Assembly: GCF_029395675.1 (NCBI RefSeq)
Contig: NZ_CP115184.1
Coordinates: forward strand, 2,728,001-2,792,000
Source: Janibacter cremeus
Lineage (GTDB): Bacteria > Actinomycetota > Actinomycetes > Actinomycetales > Dermatophilaceae
Reading direction: 5' to 3'
Length of the DNA: 64,000 bases
The number at the start of each line of letters is the position of its first letter. Positions within the stretch are counted from its first letter, which is position 1. Shown here in pieces: positions 1 to 6,978 of the stretch. A program made the position numbers and the translations under genes. The notes beneath the pieces are model-generated. The model was not told the DNA's origin, made no database searches, and saw only the letters and a program-made list of their open reading frames with translations.

Positions 1-200
1 AGTCGGCCACCGACCCGGCCGGGGCCGCAGCCGGCATCGAGGACGCGCGCACCACGCGGGGCCATCGTGTCGACGAGGCGGGCCTCGCCGTGCAGGTCGT
101 CCCCGCGGGCGGCCATCGCCCGGAAGCGCTCGATGTACCACGTCGAGTGGTTCGGATCCTCTGCGACCTTGCGCATCCACTGGCTCGTCTCAGGCACCAT
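1..200 (-). CDS. Class I SAM-dependent methyltransferase, N-terminal part (cut by window edge)
   Basis: Reading the minus strand from an ATG at 200 gives 66 codons that run off the window. The peptide contains VLDAGCGPGR, which is motif I of class I (Rossmann-fold) methyltransferases and binds S-adenosylmethionine. The preceding region (about residues 10-45, MRKVAEDPNHSTWYIERF) resembles the helical cap of small-molecule methyltransferases. The substrate cannot be inferred because the rest lies outside. The start is supported by a TATCGT hexamer exactly six bases before the ATG, a leaderless-type promoter seen repeatedly in this window. Class call is confident; specific function unknown. Confidence 0.8.
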   Translation of the reverse strand, partial: MVPETSQWMRKVAEDPNHSTWYIERFRAMAARGDDLHGEARLVDTMAPRGARVLDAGCGPGRVGGR

Positions 201-206
201 GCACCC

Positions 207-212
207 ACGATA
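207..212 (-). promoter_or_regulatory. -10 element TATCGT, leaderless type
   Basis: TATCGT on the minus strand lies six bases upstream of the methyltransferase ATG at 200, so transcription would begin at or next to the start codon. No Shine-Dalgarno sequence is obvious. Confidence 0.45.
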
Positions 213-292
213 GGCGTGAGGTCCTCGCCGCCCGACGGCGCGCCGGAGTGGGCACGCCACCGGCCGATGCAGGCGGCCGGTGGCGTGCGGTC

Positions 293-1000
293 TCACGCCC
301 CACGGAGTCGTTCGTGCATCTCCAGGACCCGGGGGAAGAGCAGGTTGTTCTCCTTGTGGACGTGCTCGTGCACGTCGTGCTCCAGCTCGGCCAGGCCGGT
401 GAGCATCGCGCGGTAGGAGTTGCAGGCGTCCTGCGGTGGGGTGTGGCCATCCGTCAGCTCGTGGATCCGGGAGAGCAGGTCGCCGACGACGTCGTGCTCC
501 GCGATGAGCTCGCGCAGCGCATCGGAGAAGTCGCCGGAGGAGAGTCGGACGGGGGCCTGCGTCTTCTCCAGGCGGCTGATGGCCGGGAAGATCACCCGCT
601 CCTCGCGCGTCATGTGCGGCTCGAGCTCGGCGACCACGCGGCCGTAGAGCTCCTTGACCACGGCGAGCTCCGGGTGGCGCTCCCTGTGCACCCCGGCGAC
701 CTTGTCGACGAGCGCCTGCAGCCGCGGCATCTCCTCCCAGGTGTAGGCGTGGTGCGTGTCGACGATGTCGTGGGCGAGCGCGGCCATCTCGAGGTCACCG
801 GCGACGACGGCCGGCGGCTCGCCGGGCAGGTCCAGGCGCGCGCTGATGTCGGCGAGGTCGAGGCCGGCCGTGCGGGCGGCCTCCTCGAGCGGGCGCTGCC
901 CGTTGCAGCAGTAGTCGAGGCCGAGCTGCTCGAGCACGCGGCTGCGGCGGGGGTCCTCGGCGACCAGGTCACCGAGGGTTGCGGTGGTGGCGACGGCCAT
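293..1000 (-). CDS. ric: Iron-sulfur cluster repair di-iron protein (RIC/ScdA/YtfE family)
   Basis: 235 aa, the usual length for this family. Residues 1-70 form the ScdA_N domain with the conserved adjacent cysteines C31-C32 (DYCCNG). Residues 80-235 form a hemerythrin-like helical bundle with His/Glu motifs HDIVDTHH, PHMTREERVIF, AEHDVV and EHDVHEHVHKEN that would bind a di-iron centre. The family repairs Fe-S clusters damaged by nitric oxide or oxidants and has been proposed to act on NO itself; the protein is cytoplasmic. It lies 27 bases downstream of an NsrR-like regulator on the same strand, so the two almost certainly form an NO-responsive operon. The gene symbol follows the family; the exact substrate clusters are unknown. 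Confidence 0.93.
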   Translation of the reverse strand: MAVATTATLGDLVAEDPRRSRVLEQLGLDYCCNGQRPLEEAARTAGLDLADISARLDLPGEPPAVVAGDLEMAALAHDIVDTHHAYTWEEMPRLQALVDKVAGVHRERHPELAVVKELYGRVVAELEPHMTREERVIFPAISRLEKTQAPVRLSSGDFSDALRELIAEHDVVGDLLSRIHELTDGHTPPQDACNSYRAMLTGLAELEHDVHEHVHKENNLLFPRVLEMHERLRGA

Positions 1001-1027
1001 GTCCGTTGTCCCTTCGTGGTCGGGGCC

Positions 1028-1438
1028 TCACGATGTGCCCCTGCGGTGGACGTCGACCGCCGGGGTGGCGGCCAGCGTGGTGGTGAGTGTGGTGCGGGCG
1101 CGGGTCCACGCCTCGTGCAGGGCGCAGGTGCGCCCGTGGCCGCAGGCTCGGTCCTCGGCGACGCAGCGTCCGTTGGCGGTCGGTCCGTCGACCGCCTCGA
1201 TGACGTCGAGCACGCTGGCGTGTGCCGCGGAGTCGGTGAGGGAGTACCCGCCGGTCGGGCCGGGGGTGGAGCGGACCCAGCCGGCCTTGACGAGTGGGCC
1301 CACCACCTGGGCGACGAAGCCGGGGGTGGCGTCCAGCGCCTCGCCCAGCTCGGGGGCCTTGAGTCGGGCATCCCTCGGCGACAGGGCCGCGATCGCCTGC
1401 ACGGCCAGCTCGGCCCGGCGCGTGACCTCTAGTCTCAT
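1028..1438 (-). CDS. nsrR: Rrf2-family NO-sensing repressor, NsrR-like
   Basis: 136 aa with an N-terminal winged helix (about residues 1-75, including the GPTGGYSL wing) and a C-terminal cysteine cluster C92-X6-C99-X5-C105. That spacing matches the [4Fe-4S]-binding cysteines of NsrR rather than IscR. The next gene is ric, which NsrR proteins commonly control, so an NO-sensing autorepressor of the nsrR-ric pair is likely. The ATG is six bases after TAGTCT, a -10-like hexamer, with no Shine-Dalgarno, so the mRNA may be leaderless. A dyad (TAGTCT-N9-AGACTA) covers both the -10 and the start codon. Rrf2 membership is firm; NO as the signal is inferred from cysteine spacing and context. Confidence 0.85.
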   Translation of the reverse strand: MRLEVTRRAELAVQAIAALSPRDARLKAPELGEALDATPGFVAQVVGPLVKAGWVRSTPGPTGGYSLTDSAAHASVLDVIEAVDGPTANGRCVAEDRACGHGRTCALHEAWTRARTTLTTTLAATPAVDVHRRGTS

Positions 1439-1450
1439 AGTGACAGACTA
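1430..1450 (-). promoter_or_regulatory. Putative NsrR operator overlapping -10 and start codon
   Basis: TAGTCT-N9-AGACTA is a perfect 6-base inverted repeat. Read on the minus strand, its first arm is the -10-like hexamer TAGTCT and its second arm lies just inside the gene, with the ATG in the spacer. A bound dimer would block both polymerase and ribosome. Autoregulation by the downstream Rrf2 protein is inferred. Confidence 0.5.
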
Positions 1451-1455
1451 ATAGA

Positions 1456-2061
1456 TTATTCGGGAGGCGGGAAGAGCGCCTCCTCGACGGTGCTCCCGGC
1501 AACGGGCGTGCGCGCCCCGGACCGTCCCAGCGGCCACTCGTGCAGCACGCGGCACCGGCCGGACTCCCACCACGCGAGCTGCAGCTGCGTGAGCGTGCAC
1601 GTCGCCGGCACCACGTCACCGAGCAGCGCACGGGTGCTCTCGAGGGAGACCGTCGCCGAGGCCGCGTCCAGCGTCAGGTGCGGATCGACGCGGGGGCCGA
1701 ACCTCCCTTCGTACGGCGGGAAGTCCGGGAAGGCCGCGACCAGGGCCTCGGTCAGGTCACGCAGGGGGCCGTCCGGCTCGGGCCGCAGGTGGATGATGCC
1801 GTTCGGGAACTGCCCGAGGTCGGCCAGCCGGATCGTCATCGGCGCGCTCGCTGCCGCGATCCGTCCCACCTCGGCCAGGTCGCTCGCCGACGGCGCAGGG
1901 GCGAAGGGGGCCAGGGCCGTCACGTGCGCGTGGCCGAATCGCGGGTCGGCGGAGACGAACCCGGCGTCGTAGGAGCGGGTGCGCTCGCGGACCCAGGCCT
2001 CCAGCGGAGGCACGGGGAGCTGCAGCACGGTGTGGCCGGTCACGCCCCGAGCCTGCCCCAT
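1456..2061 (-). CDS. 2H phosphoesterase superfamily protein (2'-5' RNA ligase-like)
   Basis: 201 aa with the two H-x-T motifs that define the 2H fold: HVT at residues 46-48 and HLT at 128-130 (DPHLTLD). Each motif supplies a catalytic histidine and threonine for hydrolysis or ligation of 2',3'-cyclic or 2'-5' phosphodiester bonds. Bacterial members act on RNA or nucleotide derivatives, but the substrate here is unknown. The stop codon is only 17 bases before the nsrR start, so the nsrR promoter overlaps the end of this gene. The start used is ATG at 2061; a GTG six codons later is also possible. The gene is followed upstream by REP-like repeats. Confidence 0.85.
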   Translation of the reverse strand: MGQARGVTGHTVLQLPVPPLEAWVRERTRSYDAGFVSADPRFGHAHVTALAPFAPAPSASDLAEVGRIAAASAPMTIRLADLGQFPNGIIHLRPEPDGPLRDLTEALVAAFPDFPPYEGRFGPRVDPHLTLDAASATVSLESTRALLGDVVPATCTLTQLQLAWWESGRCRVLHEWPLGRSGARTPVAGSTVEEALFPPPE

Positions 2062-2122
2062 CGGCCGTGGTCTCGAGGCTCGGGCCCGGGGGCCCTCACG
2101 CCTCGACCGACGGGGTTCTCAC

Positions 2123-2188
2123 CAACGGTGGTTGAGGTGCGAGTCCGCGCAGCGGGCGAAGCCTCGAAGCCACCGGCAGCGATCACCG
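2123..2188. repeat. REP-like repeat, copy A (66 bases)
   Basis: This unit is repeated almost exactly at 2196-2261, with a single difference seen by eye. The unit has imperfectly palindromic ends: GGTGGTTGAGG on one side and the complement of GGTGGCTTCGAGG on the other. It fills the gap between the 2H phosphoesterase and the ceramidase gene. Confidence 0.85.
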
Positions 2189-2195
2189 TCTCGCC

Positions 2196-2261
2196 CAACG
2201 GTGGTTGAGGTGCGAGTCCGCCCAGCGGGCGAAGCCTCGAAGCCACCGGCAGCGATCACCG
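2196..2261. repeat. REP-like repeat, copy B (66 bases)
   Basis: Second tandem copy of the 2123-2188 unit. Its last six bases include the TGA stop codon of the ceramidase gene (2256-2258, minus strand). A related but diverged palindrome, with GTGGTCTCGAGGC and CGCCTCGACC arms, lies just to the left at about 2067-2110. Confidence 0.85.
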
Positions 2262-4343
2262 CACCGTGAAGGCCTGCGAGGTGCCACGGTAGGGCCGCAC
2301 CCTGCCGGTCCAGCCGTCCCTCCGGTCACCGGTCTGCACGAGACGGTAGGTGCCGGGTGGCGTCTGCTCGCCGATCCGCCACTCGACCGTTGTCCGCGAG
2401 GCGGCGATGCCCTCCCGCTCCCACGTGTACGTCGTGTCCCAGTCGCGGTCGGTCAGGACGGTCCTCCACCCGTTGCCGCTCCGGCGCTGGACCTCCAGGA
2501 AGGTGCCGTTGGTGCGCAGGTCGTTCTTCGGGTGGGCCCCGCGGAAGACGGCGGTGGCGGTCTCCCCCTTCGCGTAGGCGTCCCGCGGCTGGATGAGCAC
2601 CTCACCGAAGTCCTGGCCGATCGGGGTGTCGTCGTGGACGACCCCGGGGCGCTCCGGGTACCAGCTGCCGCTCCGGTCCTCGGGGCGCACGCCGTTGCCC
2701 ACGGACTCACCCTCGGCCATCGCGGAGGCGAGGTCGGCGTACTCCTGCCGGTAGGCGGCCAGCGTGTGTGGGCCGAACTCCGTCGACGCGCCCTCGTAGT
2801 GCTGGGCCGCGAACTCCTCGCGCGTGGCGACGTAGCCGGTGTAGGAGTTGGCCAGGCCGGCGACGACGACGGTGTCCACGCCGCTGCCCGCGAGGCGCTT
2901 CTTCACCGTGGCCTCGAGGCGCCGCCCGCTCATCGTCGTCGGCTCGCCGGGTACGCCGACGATCGCGAGGGAGCCGAGGCGCAGCAGCTGGACGGGGACC
3001 TTCGTCGGGACCCAGCCGAGGTGGCCGGTCGGGAGCAGCACGGGCTTCTCCGCCTGGCAGCTGTCGAGCACGGGGGCGTCGACGAGGGCGTCGACGAGGG
3101 CGTCGCCGAGCAGGGCGCCCAGGGCCGAGCCCGCGATGGCGTCGAGTGCACCGCCGGTCATGCTGCTGCGGGTCATCCCCTCGGTGATGCCGGGGATGTT
3201 CGAGGGGCCGTTCTCGCCACCTGCGGCGAAGGAGAACCCGCGGGCCGGGGTGCACAGGTCGCGCTCCGGATCGCCCTTGGTGAACTCGTCGCGGACCGTG
3301 TAGTCGCCGAAGTCGGCCCAGCGGGAGCGGCTGTCGACGGGGCCGGTGAGGGGCTCCCCCTTCGCCTCCCACAGGCGGACCGCCGCGTCGAACTGCCGCC
3401 GGCCCGCCCGCTCGACGTTGAGCCGCTCGTCCGCGCTGCCCTCGTAGCCGGGGGCGGAGTGGGAGTTGCCGTCGACGGCGACGACATCGCCCTCCGCGGC
3501 GTTGGCGAAGCTCGCGACGAAGGTGTCGTCCGAGGCCGGGTCGGTGCCCATCCGCTCCTCGAAGAGGTAGCGCGCGTAGCCCTTGTTGTCGGCGCTGAGG
3601 TGGGTCCACTCCTTGCTGAAGCTCGTCGGGTGGACGGCGAACCAGTTGAGCATCCCGACCGGTTCTCCGGTGGCGTCGATGAGCTCCAGCTGGGTCATCC
3701 GGGTGTCGACGTCCGTGGGGTACTCGCCGGCGTCGTCGTTGGTCTCGTACGCCGGGACCGAGCGGTTGCGGGTGGCGTCGGCGAGCTCGCCCCGGGTCAG
3801 GGAGACACTGCCCGGCTCGAGATTGTCGTGCGCGCGGACGATCGAGGCGACGATGCCGTCGACGGCGGCGCGGAAGTTCTGCGAGCTGTAGCCCGCCCCC
3901 GAGGCGTCGGCACCGGCGATCTGGTAGAGCGTCGCGTGCGCCTGGCCGGAGTTGCCGACGTGGGTGTGCGTGGCGGTGAGCATGACGTTGTCGCCGGTGT
4001 AGGTGTCGCCGAAGCGCTCGCGCAGCTCCTTGACCACCTCGACGCGCACGGACTGGAACATCGCGCCCATGTCCGCGGAGACGTAGACGATCCGCTCGTC
4101 GGTGCCGGGGTCGGCGATGACGTAGGCGTGCGAGTACAGGCGGTCCTGGATGCCCCGCATCTCCTGCTGTGCGGCGTAGCCGAAGGCGCCCGTCTCCGCC
4201 GCGGCCCCCGTGATGTCGTACAGGCCGGCGCCGACGAGGTAGTCAGCGGACGCGGGCGCGGCCGTGGCGCTCGCGGCGAAGGGGGCGACCAGGCCGAGCG
4301 CGAGCGCGCCGGTGAGCAGTCGGGTCCGGGTCCTTCGCGACAT
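2256..4343 (-). CDS. Secreted neutral/alkaline ceramidase family protein, nucleophile position altered
   Basis: 695 aa with a signal peptide (residues 1-33, RR..., hydrophobic core, AxA cleavage region). The neutral ceramidase domain keeps zinc-site features HTHVG (126-130), NWFAVHPTS (233-241), SADNKGYA (250-257) and the late YEGAST motif. The C-terminal 120 residues form the usual Ig-like domain. The family hydrolyses the amide bond of ceramide, here presumably outside the cell. However, the active-site segment usually read as G-(D/N)-x-S-P-N is G-D-V-V-A-V (285-290), so the catalytic serine is replaced by valine 288. It may have lost or changed activity. A good Shine-Dalgarno (AGGAG) precedes ATG 4343. 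Confidence 0.85.
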   Translation of the reverse strand: MSRRTRTRLLTGALALGLVAPFAASATAAPASADYLVGAGLYDITGAAAETGAFGYAAQQEMRGIQDRLYSHAYVIADPGTDERIVYVSADMGAMFQSVRVEVVKELRERFGDTYTGDNVMLTATHTHVGNSGQAHATLYQIAGADASGAGYSSQNFRAAVDGIVASIVRAHDNLEPGSVSLTRGELADATRNRSVPAYETNDDAGEYPTDVDTRMTQLELIDATGEPVGMLNWFAVHPTSFSKEWTHLSADNKGYARYLFEERMGTDPASDDTFVASFANAAEGDVVAVDGNSHSAPGYEGSADERLNVERAGRRQFDAAVRLWEAKGEPLTGPVDSRSRWADFGDYTVRDEFTKGDPERDLCTPARGFSFAAGGENGPSNIPGITEGMTRSSMTGGALDAIAGSALGALLGDALVDALVDAPVLDSCQAEKPVLLPTGHLGWVPTKVPVQLLRLGSLAIVGVPGEPTTMSGRRLEATVKKRLAGSGVDTVVVAGLANSYTGYVATREEFAAQHYEGASTEFGPHTLAAYRQEYADLASAMAEGESVGNGVRPEDRSGSWYPERPGVVHDDTPIGQDFGEVLIQPRDAYAKGETATAVFRGAHPKNDLRTNGTFLEVQRRSGNGWRTVLTDRDWDTTYTWEREGIAASRTTVEWRIGEQTPPGTYRLVQTGDRRDGWTGRVRPYRGTSQAFTVR

Positions 4344-4386
4344 CGCGACTCCTGCATCGGGGTGAGCGGTGGCACCGCGCCAAAAG

Positions 4387-4400
4387 TTACTGCTAAGTAA
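4387..4400. promoter_or_regulatory. AT-rich dyad upstream of the ceramidase gene
   Basis: TTACT-gcta-AGTAA is a perfect 5-base inverted repeat in an AT-rich patch about 45 bases upstream of the ceramidase start. It could be an operator or part of the promoter; the binding protein is unknown. Confidence 0.4.
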
Positions 4401-4424
4401 TATTGGCTGCAGGAGGTGGGGTCG

Positions 4425-4910
4425 TCAACTGCGCCTCGGTGCCGCGGGGGCAGTGGGTGCCGAAGTGTGTCCGCCTCGGGTGAGCCGTCCCCGCAGCACG
4501 GCGGTCGCCGCCGCGGCGGCGACCGAGGTGGCGAAGGCCCCCCAGGCCATGTCGATGGGCACGATCCCGGCGGGGTAGCCCTCGATGACGGCAAGACTGG
4601 TCAGGTCGAAGGTCGCGTACGCGACCACACCCAGCGCCGCCCCCTGCAGGGCCGCGCTGCGGATGCTGCCGCTGCCCAGGGCCGGGGCGGTCGCGAAGTG
4701 CGTGATGCCGAGCGTGTAGATCACGTAGAACGCTGCTGCGGCAGGGGCGTTCATCGGGTCGGCGAGCAGGGGGCCGAAGGCGCGCTCGTAGGTGCCCTGG
4801 GCGACGACACCGAGCCAGACGCCGTCGAGGACGCCGAAGGCGATCGCGGTCACGGCCCAGCCCGCGAGCCAGGCCCTCGCGCCCAGTGGGGGATTCGTCG
4901 TGGCGGTCAT
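4425..4910 (-). CDS. DUF2177 family membrane protein
   Basis: 161 aa from the ATG at 4910, chosen because GGGAGGG lies just upstream. Four hydrophobic segments are visible (about residues 10-32, 48-70, 78-98 and 115-140). Sequence features FGVLDGVWLG, ADPMNAPAAAAFYVIYTLGI and YATFDLTSLA are typical of DUF2177 proteins, small integral membrane proteins of unknown function. The gene ends 82 bases before the ceramidase start on the same strand, and the dyad in that gap suggests separate control. A quasi-palindrome CCTTTGTCCAAGG near 4975-4987 lies upstream and may belong to its promoter. Function unknown. Confidence 0.8.
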   Translation of the reverse strand: MTATTNPPLGARAWLAGWAVTAIAFGVLDGVWLGVVAQGTYERAFGPLLADPMNAPAAAAFYVIYTLGITHFATAPALGSGSIRSAALQGAALGVVAYATFDLTSLAVIEGYPAGIVPIDMAWGAFATSVAAAAATAVLRGRLTRGGHTSAPTAPAAPRRS

Positions 4911-5071
4911 GGGGCCCTCCCGAGCGTGGCGCCGGGTCCGTGGCGGCACGGCGTGCCGATCCCGAGCGTGTCCTACCTTTGTCCAAGGTTAGTCGATGTC
5001 CGCGGAGCGGGGGGCGATGACGCACCCTCCGGACCGCGCATGATCCGTGGATCCGCGGGTACGGCGAGGAC

Positions 5072-5257
5072 ATGTCGCGTCAACTCGTACGCCCACGCAA
5101 TGGCAAGTGGATCGCAGGCGTCTGCGCCGGTCTCGCCGACCGGCTCGGACTGCCGCGCTTCCTGGTCCGCCTCGGTTTCGTCATCTTCGGCATCGTCGGG
5201 GTGGGGGAGCTCGTCTACATCGTGCTGTGGATCCTCATGCCGAAGTCCGACAACTAG
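5072..5257 (+). CDS. Small PspC-domain membrane protein
   Basis: 61 aa consisting almost entirely of a PspC domain: a basic N-terminus (LVRPRNGKWIAGVCAGLADRLG) followed by one transmembrane helix (about residues 32-56). PspC domains occur in envelope-stress proteins and small PspC-only proteins are common in actinobacteria. It sits alone between oppositely oriented genes with its own strong terminator, so it is a single-gene transcript. GAGG precedes the ATG at short distance. A TACGGC hexamer six bases before the ATG is a weaker version of the leaderless-type motif. Function beyond membrane association is unknown. Confidence 0.88.
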   Translation: MSRQLVRPRNGKWIAGVCAGLADRLGLPRFLVRLGFVIFGIVGVGELVYIVLWILMPKSDN

Positions 5258-5296
5258 TCCTCCTCGCGTCCTCGGGAGACCGAGGCGTCGAGGCGT

Positions 5297-5337
5297 GCCG
5301 AAGGGGGCCGGGTGACGTGAACCCGGCCCCCTTCGGC
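5297..5337. terminator. Strong bidirectional hairpin terminator
   Basis: Perfect 17-base-pair stem (GCCGAAGGGGGCCGGGT and its complement) with a 7-base loop. It lies between the convergent PspC and DUF1059 genes and can serve both. The stem contains the GAAGGGGG motif found throughout the window. Confidence 0.85.
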
Positions 5338-5360
5338 GTGCGCCTGGTCCTTGAGCAGGT

Positions 5361-5597
5361 CTAGTCCTCCGGCAGGGCGGCGAACGCCGTCTTCGTGTCG
5401 CGGTACCAGCCCAGGCTCCTGCGGGGGTGGCGCCAGCGCCCCTTCATGTCCTCGCGAGCCGGCTGGTGCGCGGCGTCGCCGGCCTTCTCCGCCTCCTTGA
5501 GGTGGCGGTCCTGGGCGTTGATCACGTCGTCGGCGCTCTCGCCGCGGTGCTCGAGGTCGCAGGGTCCGCCGAGCTGGCGGCAGGTCATGGTCTTCAT
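5361..5597 (-). CDS. DUF1059 family small protein, probable target of the adjacent ECF sigma factor
   Basis: 78 aa beginning MKTMTCRQLGGPCD, the signature start of DUF1059 proteins with a conserved Cys-x-GGPC pair (C6, C13). The remainder (GESADDVINAQDRHLKE) is helical and rich in charged residues. No catalytic function is established for the family; the cysteines suggest metal or redox chemistry. The gene starts about 70 bases after the stop of the ECF sigma factor on the same strand. The gap contains GGTCACA-N16-CGTC, the same promoter architecture found before the sigma gene, so it is probably transcribed by that sigma factor. AGAGG lies upstream of the ATG; an internal ATG three codons later is an alternative. 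Confidence 0.85.
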   Translation of the reverse strand: MKTMTCRQLGGPCDLEHRGESADDVINAQDRHLKEAEKAGDAAHQPAREDMKGRWRHPRRSLGWYRDTKTAFAALPED

Positions 5598-5632
5598 CGT
5601 CGTGGTCCTCTCCTTCGTGCGTTCACTGGTCT

Positions 5633-5659
5633 GACGATCCGGGGGCGTCGGGTGTGACC
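5633..5659 (-). promoter_or_regulatory. Predicted ECF-sigma promoter for the DUF1059 gene
   Basis: On the minus strand, GGTCACA (5659-5653) is followed by exactly 16 bases and CGTC (5636-5633). This matches the TGTCACA / CGTC motif described for ECF41-type sigma factors. The start codon is 36 bases further on. Confidence 0.6.
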
Positions 5660-5666
5660 GAGGAGG

Positions 5667-6557
5667 TCACCCCCTTCGCTCGGTGTCGCGGCGGCGCACG
5701 ACCTGCGCGAGCACGGACTCCTCGGCGCGGAAGGTGATGCCCGTGACCCGGCCGTCCGCGACGGTGAAGTCGAAGAGGACCTTGGCCGCGCCCCGGTGGA
5801 ACCATGCGGCGCCCGGCCGGTCGCCGACGAGGACCGGCAGGGCGGCGTGGGCGCTGCCGTTGAAGAACTCCGCGACCTCACGTCGGCCGTCGATCCGCTC
5901 GGGGGATCCCAGGGTGATCGCGGCGGCATCGGCGCCGACCGCGACGTCGGGGGCGAGGAGCTGCAGGAGGGTGTCGAAGTCGCCCTCCCGCGCCGCGGCC
6001 ATGAAGGCGTCGACGATCTCCCAGTCGGACAGCCCGTCGTGCGAGGGCTCATCCGATGATGGGTGAGGTGCGACGGAGGAGCCTCGGTACCGGACCTTGG
6101 CCCGGGCGCGGGAGGCGAGCTTCCGGGCGGCCATGGGGGTGGTGTCGAGGACGGCGGCGATCGTCGGGAAGTCGAAGCCGAAGCTGTCGTGGAGGACGAA
6201 GGCGACCCGCTCGCCGGGTGTGAGGCGGTCGATGACCACCTGCAGGGCGATACCGACGGTGTCGGCGAGGGCGACCTCGTCCGCCGCGTCGGGGGAGGTC
6301 TCGGGGGCCTCGACCTCGTCGTGCGGCTCGGGTGTGCGGGACTTCAGGCGGTCCAGGCACAGCCGGCTCGTGACCGTGGTCAGCCAGGCGGGCAGGGAGT
6401 CGATGCGCGCATCCGTGCCGTGGAGGCGCAGCCAGGCCTGCTGGACGATGTCCTCCGCCTCGGCGTGGTCGCGGAGGATGCGGGTGGCCAGCCCGACCAG
6501 TCGTGGCCGCTCCGCCTCGAAGGCCCGCGTGCGGTCGTCCTCGTGCACCTGGTCCAT
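5667..6557 (-). CDS. ECF sigma factor with C-terminal SnoaL-like domain (SigJ/ECF41-related)
   Basis: 296 aa. Region sigma2 spans about residues 10-75 (RLVGLATRILRDHAEAEDIVQQAWLR), region sigma4 about 105-155 (LTPGERVAFVLHDSFGFDFPTIAAVL), and a SnoaL/NTF2-like domain about 175-290 replaces the need for a membrane anti-sigma factor. This is the layout of SigJ, ECF41 and ECF56 proteins, where the tail modulates activity. The segment equivalent to the ECF41 DGGGK motif reads GADAAAI, so the tail is a variant. A GGAGG site precedes ATG 6557. CGTCACA-N16-CGTC upstream suggests autoregulation, and the same motif precedes the DUF1059 gene just downstream. The signal is unknown. Confidence 0.9.
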   Translation of the reverse strand: MDQVHEDDRTRAFEAERPRLVGLATRILRDHAEAEDIVQQAWLRLHGTDARIDSLPAWLTTVTSRLCLDRLKSRTPEPHDEVEAPETSPDAADEVALADTVGIALQVVIDRLTPGERVAFVLHDSFGFDFPTIAAVLDTTPMAARKLASRARAKVRYRGSSVAPHPSSDEPSHDGLSDWEIVDAFMAAAREGDFDTLLQLLAPDVAVGADAAAITLGSPERIDGRREVAEFFNGSAHAALPVLVGDRPGAAWFHRGAAKVLFDFTVADGRVTGITFRAEESVLAQVVRRRDTERRG

Positions 6558-6591
6558 GGGTCCCGCCTCCGTCCGTCGTCGTCACCGAAAT

Positions 6592-6618
6592 GACGAATGG
6601 GCCGTCACGAGTGTGACG
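6592..6618 (-). promoter_or_regulatory. Predicted autoregulatory ECF promoter
   Basis: On the minus strand CGTCACA (6618-6612), a 16-base spacer and CGTC (6595-6592) precede the sigma gene start by 34 bases. It has the same architecture and spacing as the promoter before the DUF1059 gene. It overlaps the hairpin at 6599-6622. Confidence 0.6.
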
Positions 6619-6622
6619 GCCC
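6599..6622 (-). terminator. Hairpin downstream of the small membrane protein gene
   Basis: GGGCCGTCAC-gagt-GTGACGGCCC forms a perfect 10-base-pair stem about 80 bases after the minus-strand gene at 6706-6903. It can terminate that transcript, and it also contains the -35 and spacer of the next promoter. Confidence 0.65.
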
Positions 6623-6705
6623 GGAGGGTCTGGTGGGCGGTGAGCCCGGTCCCGGGCGGTGCCCGGGGGATGGAGGTCGGCCTGACGACGCTGTCAGGCC
6701 GGGCC

Positions 6706-6903
6706 TCAGCTGCGGGTGGTGATCGTGGCGGGGACGAACATGTTGGCGCCGCGACGGAGGGTCGCGATGATGCCGGAGAAGCCCAGCTCGGACAGCGCGA
6801 CGCGCTCGGAGCCGGGGACGAGGTGACGGCCGGCGACCCACCACGGGGAGAGGCCCGCGACGAGGAGGACGGCCAGGACTGCGATGGTTGCGAAGATGCT
6901 CAT
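6706..6903 (-). CDS. Small single-pass membrane protein of unknown function
   Basis: 65 aa. A hydrophobic helix (about residues 3-25) is followed by a hydrophilic tail ending ANMFVPATITTRS. I do not recognise a family. Coding is supported by a canonical promoter: TTGTGG, 17 bases, then GATACT (6915-6910), placed six bases before the ATG so that the mRNA would be leaderless. It is divergent from the LysR gene at 6985 and shares its 81-base control region, so it may be the LysR target. Low-complexity composition is not a concern, but the function is unknown. Confidence 0.65.
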   Translation of the reverse strand: MSIFATIAVLAVLLVAGLSPWWVAGRHLVPGSERVALSELGFSGIIATLRRGANMFVPATITTRS

Positions 6904-6978
6904 GACTCAAGTATCACGAACATCTTCAACAACCACAAGCAGCGGTTCCCACAAGAACATCAGGTAACGCCTTATGGT
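6904..6978. promoter_or_regulatory. Divergent control region, small membrane gene and LysR gene
   Basis: For the leftward gene: -35 TTGTGG (6938-6933), 17-base spacer, -10 GATACT (6915-6910). For the LysR gene: -10 TATGGT (6973-6978), six bases before its ATG. AACC-N9-GGTT (6931-6947) is a dyad overlapping the leftward -35 and is a candidate LysR site. Confidence 0.5.

Noticed and set aside
2205-4400. Long open frame on the plus strand opposite the ceramidase gene
   Set aside because: It is a GC-bias shadow: the minus strand encodes a recognisable secreted protein with signal peptide and motifs, and the plus-strand product is repetitive and family-less.
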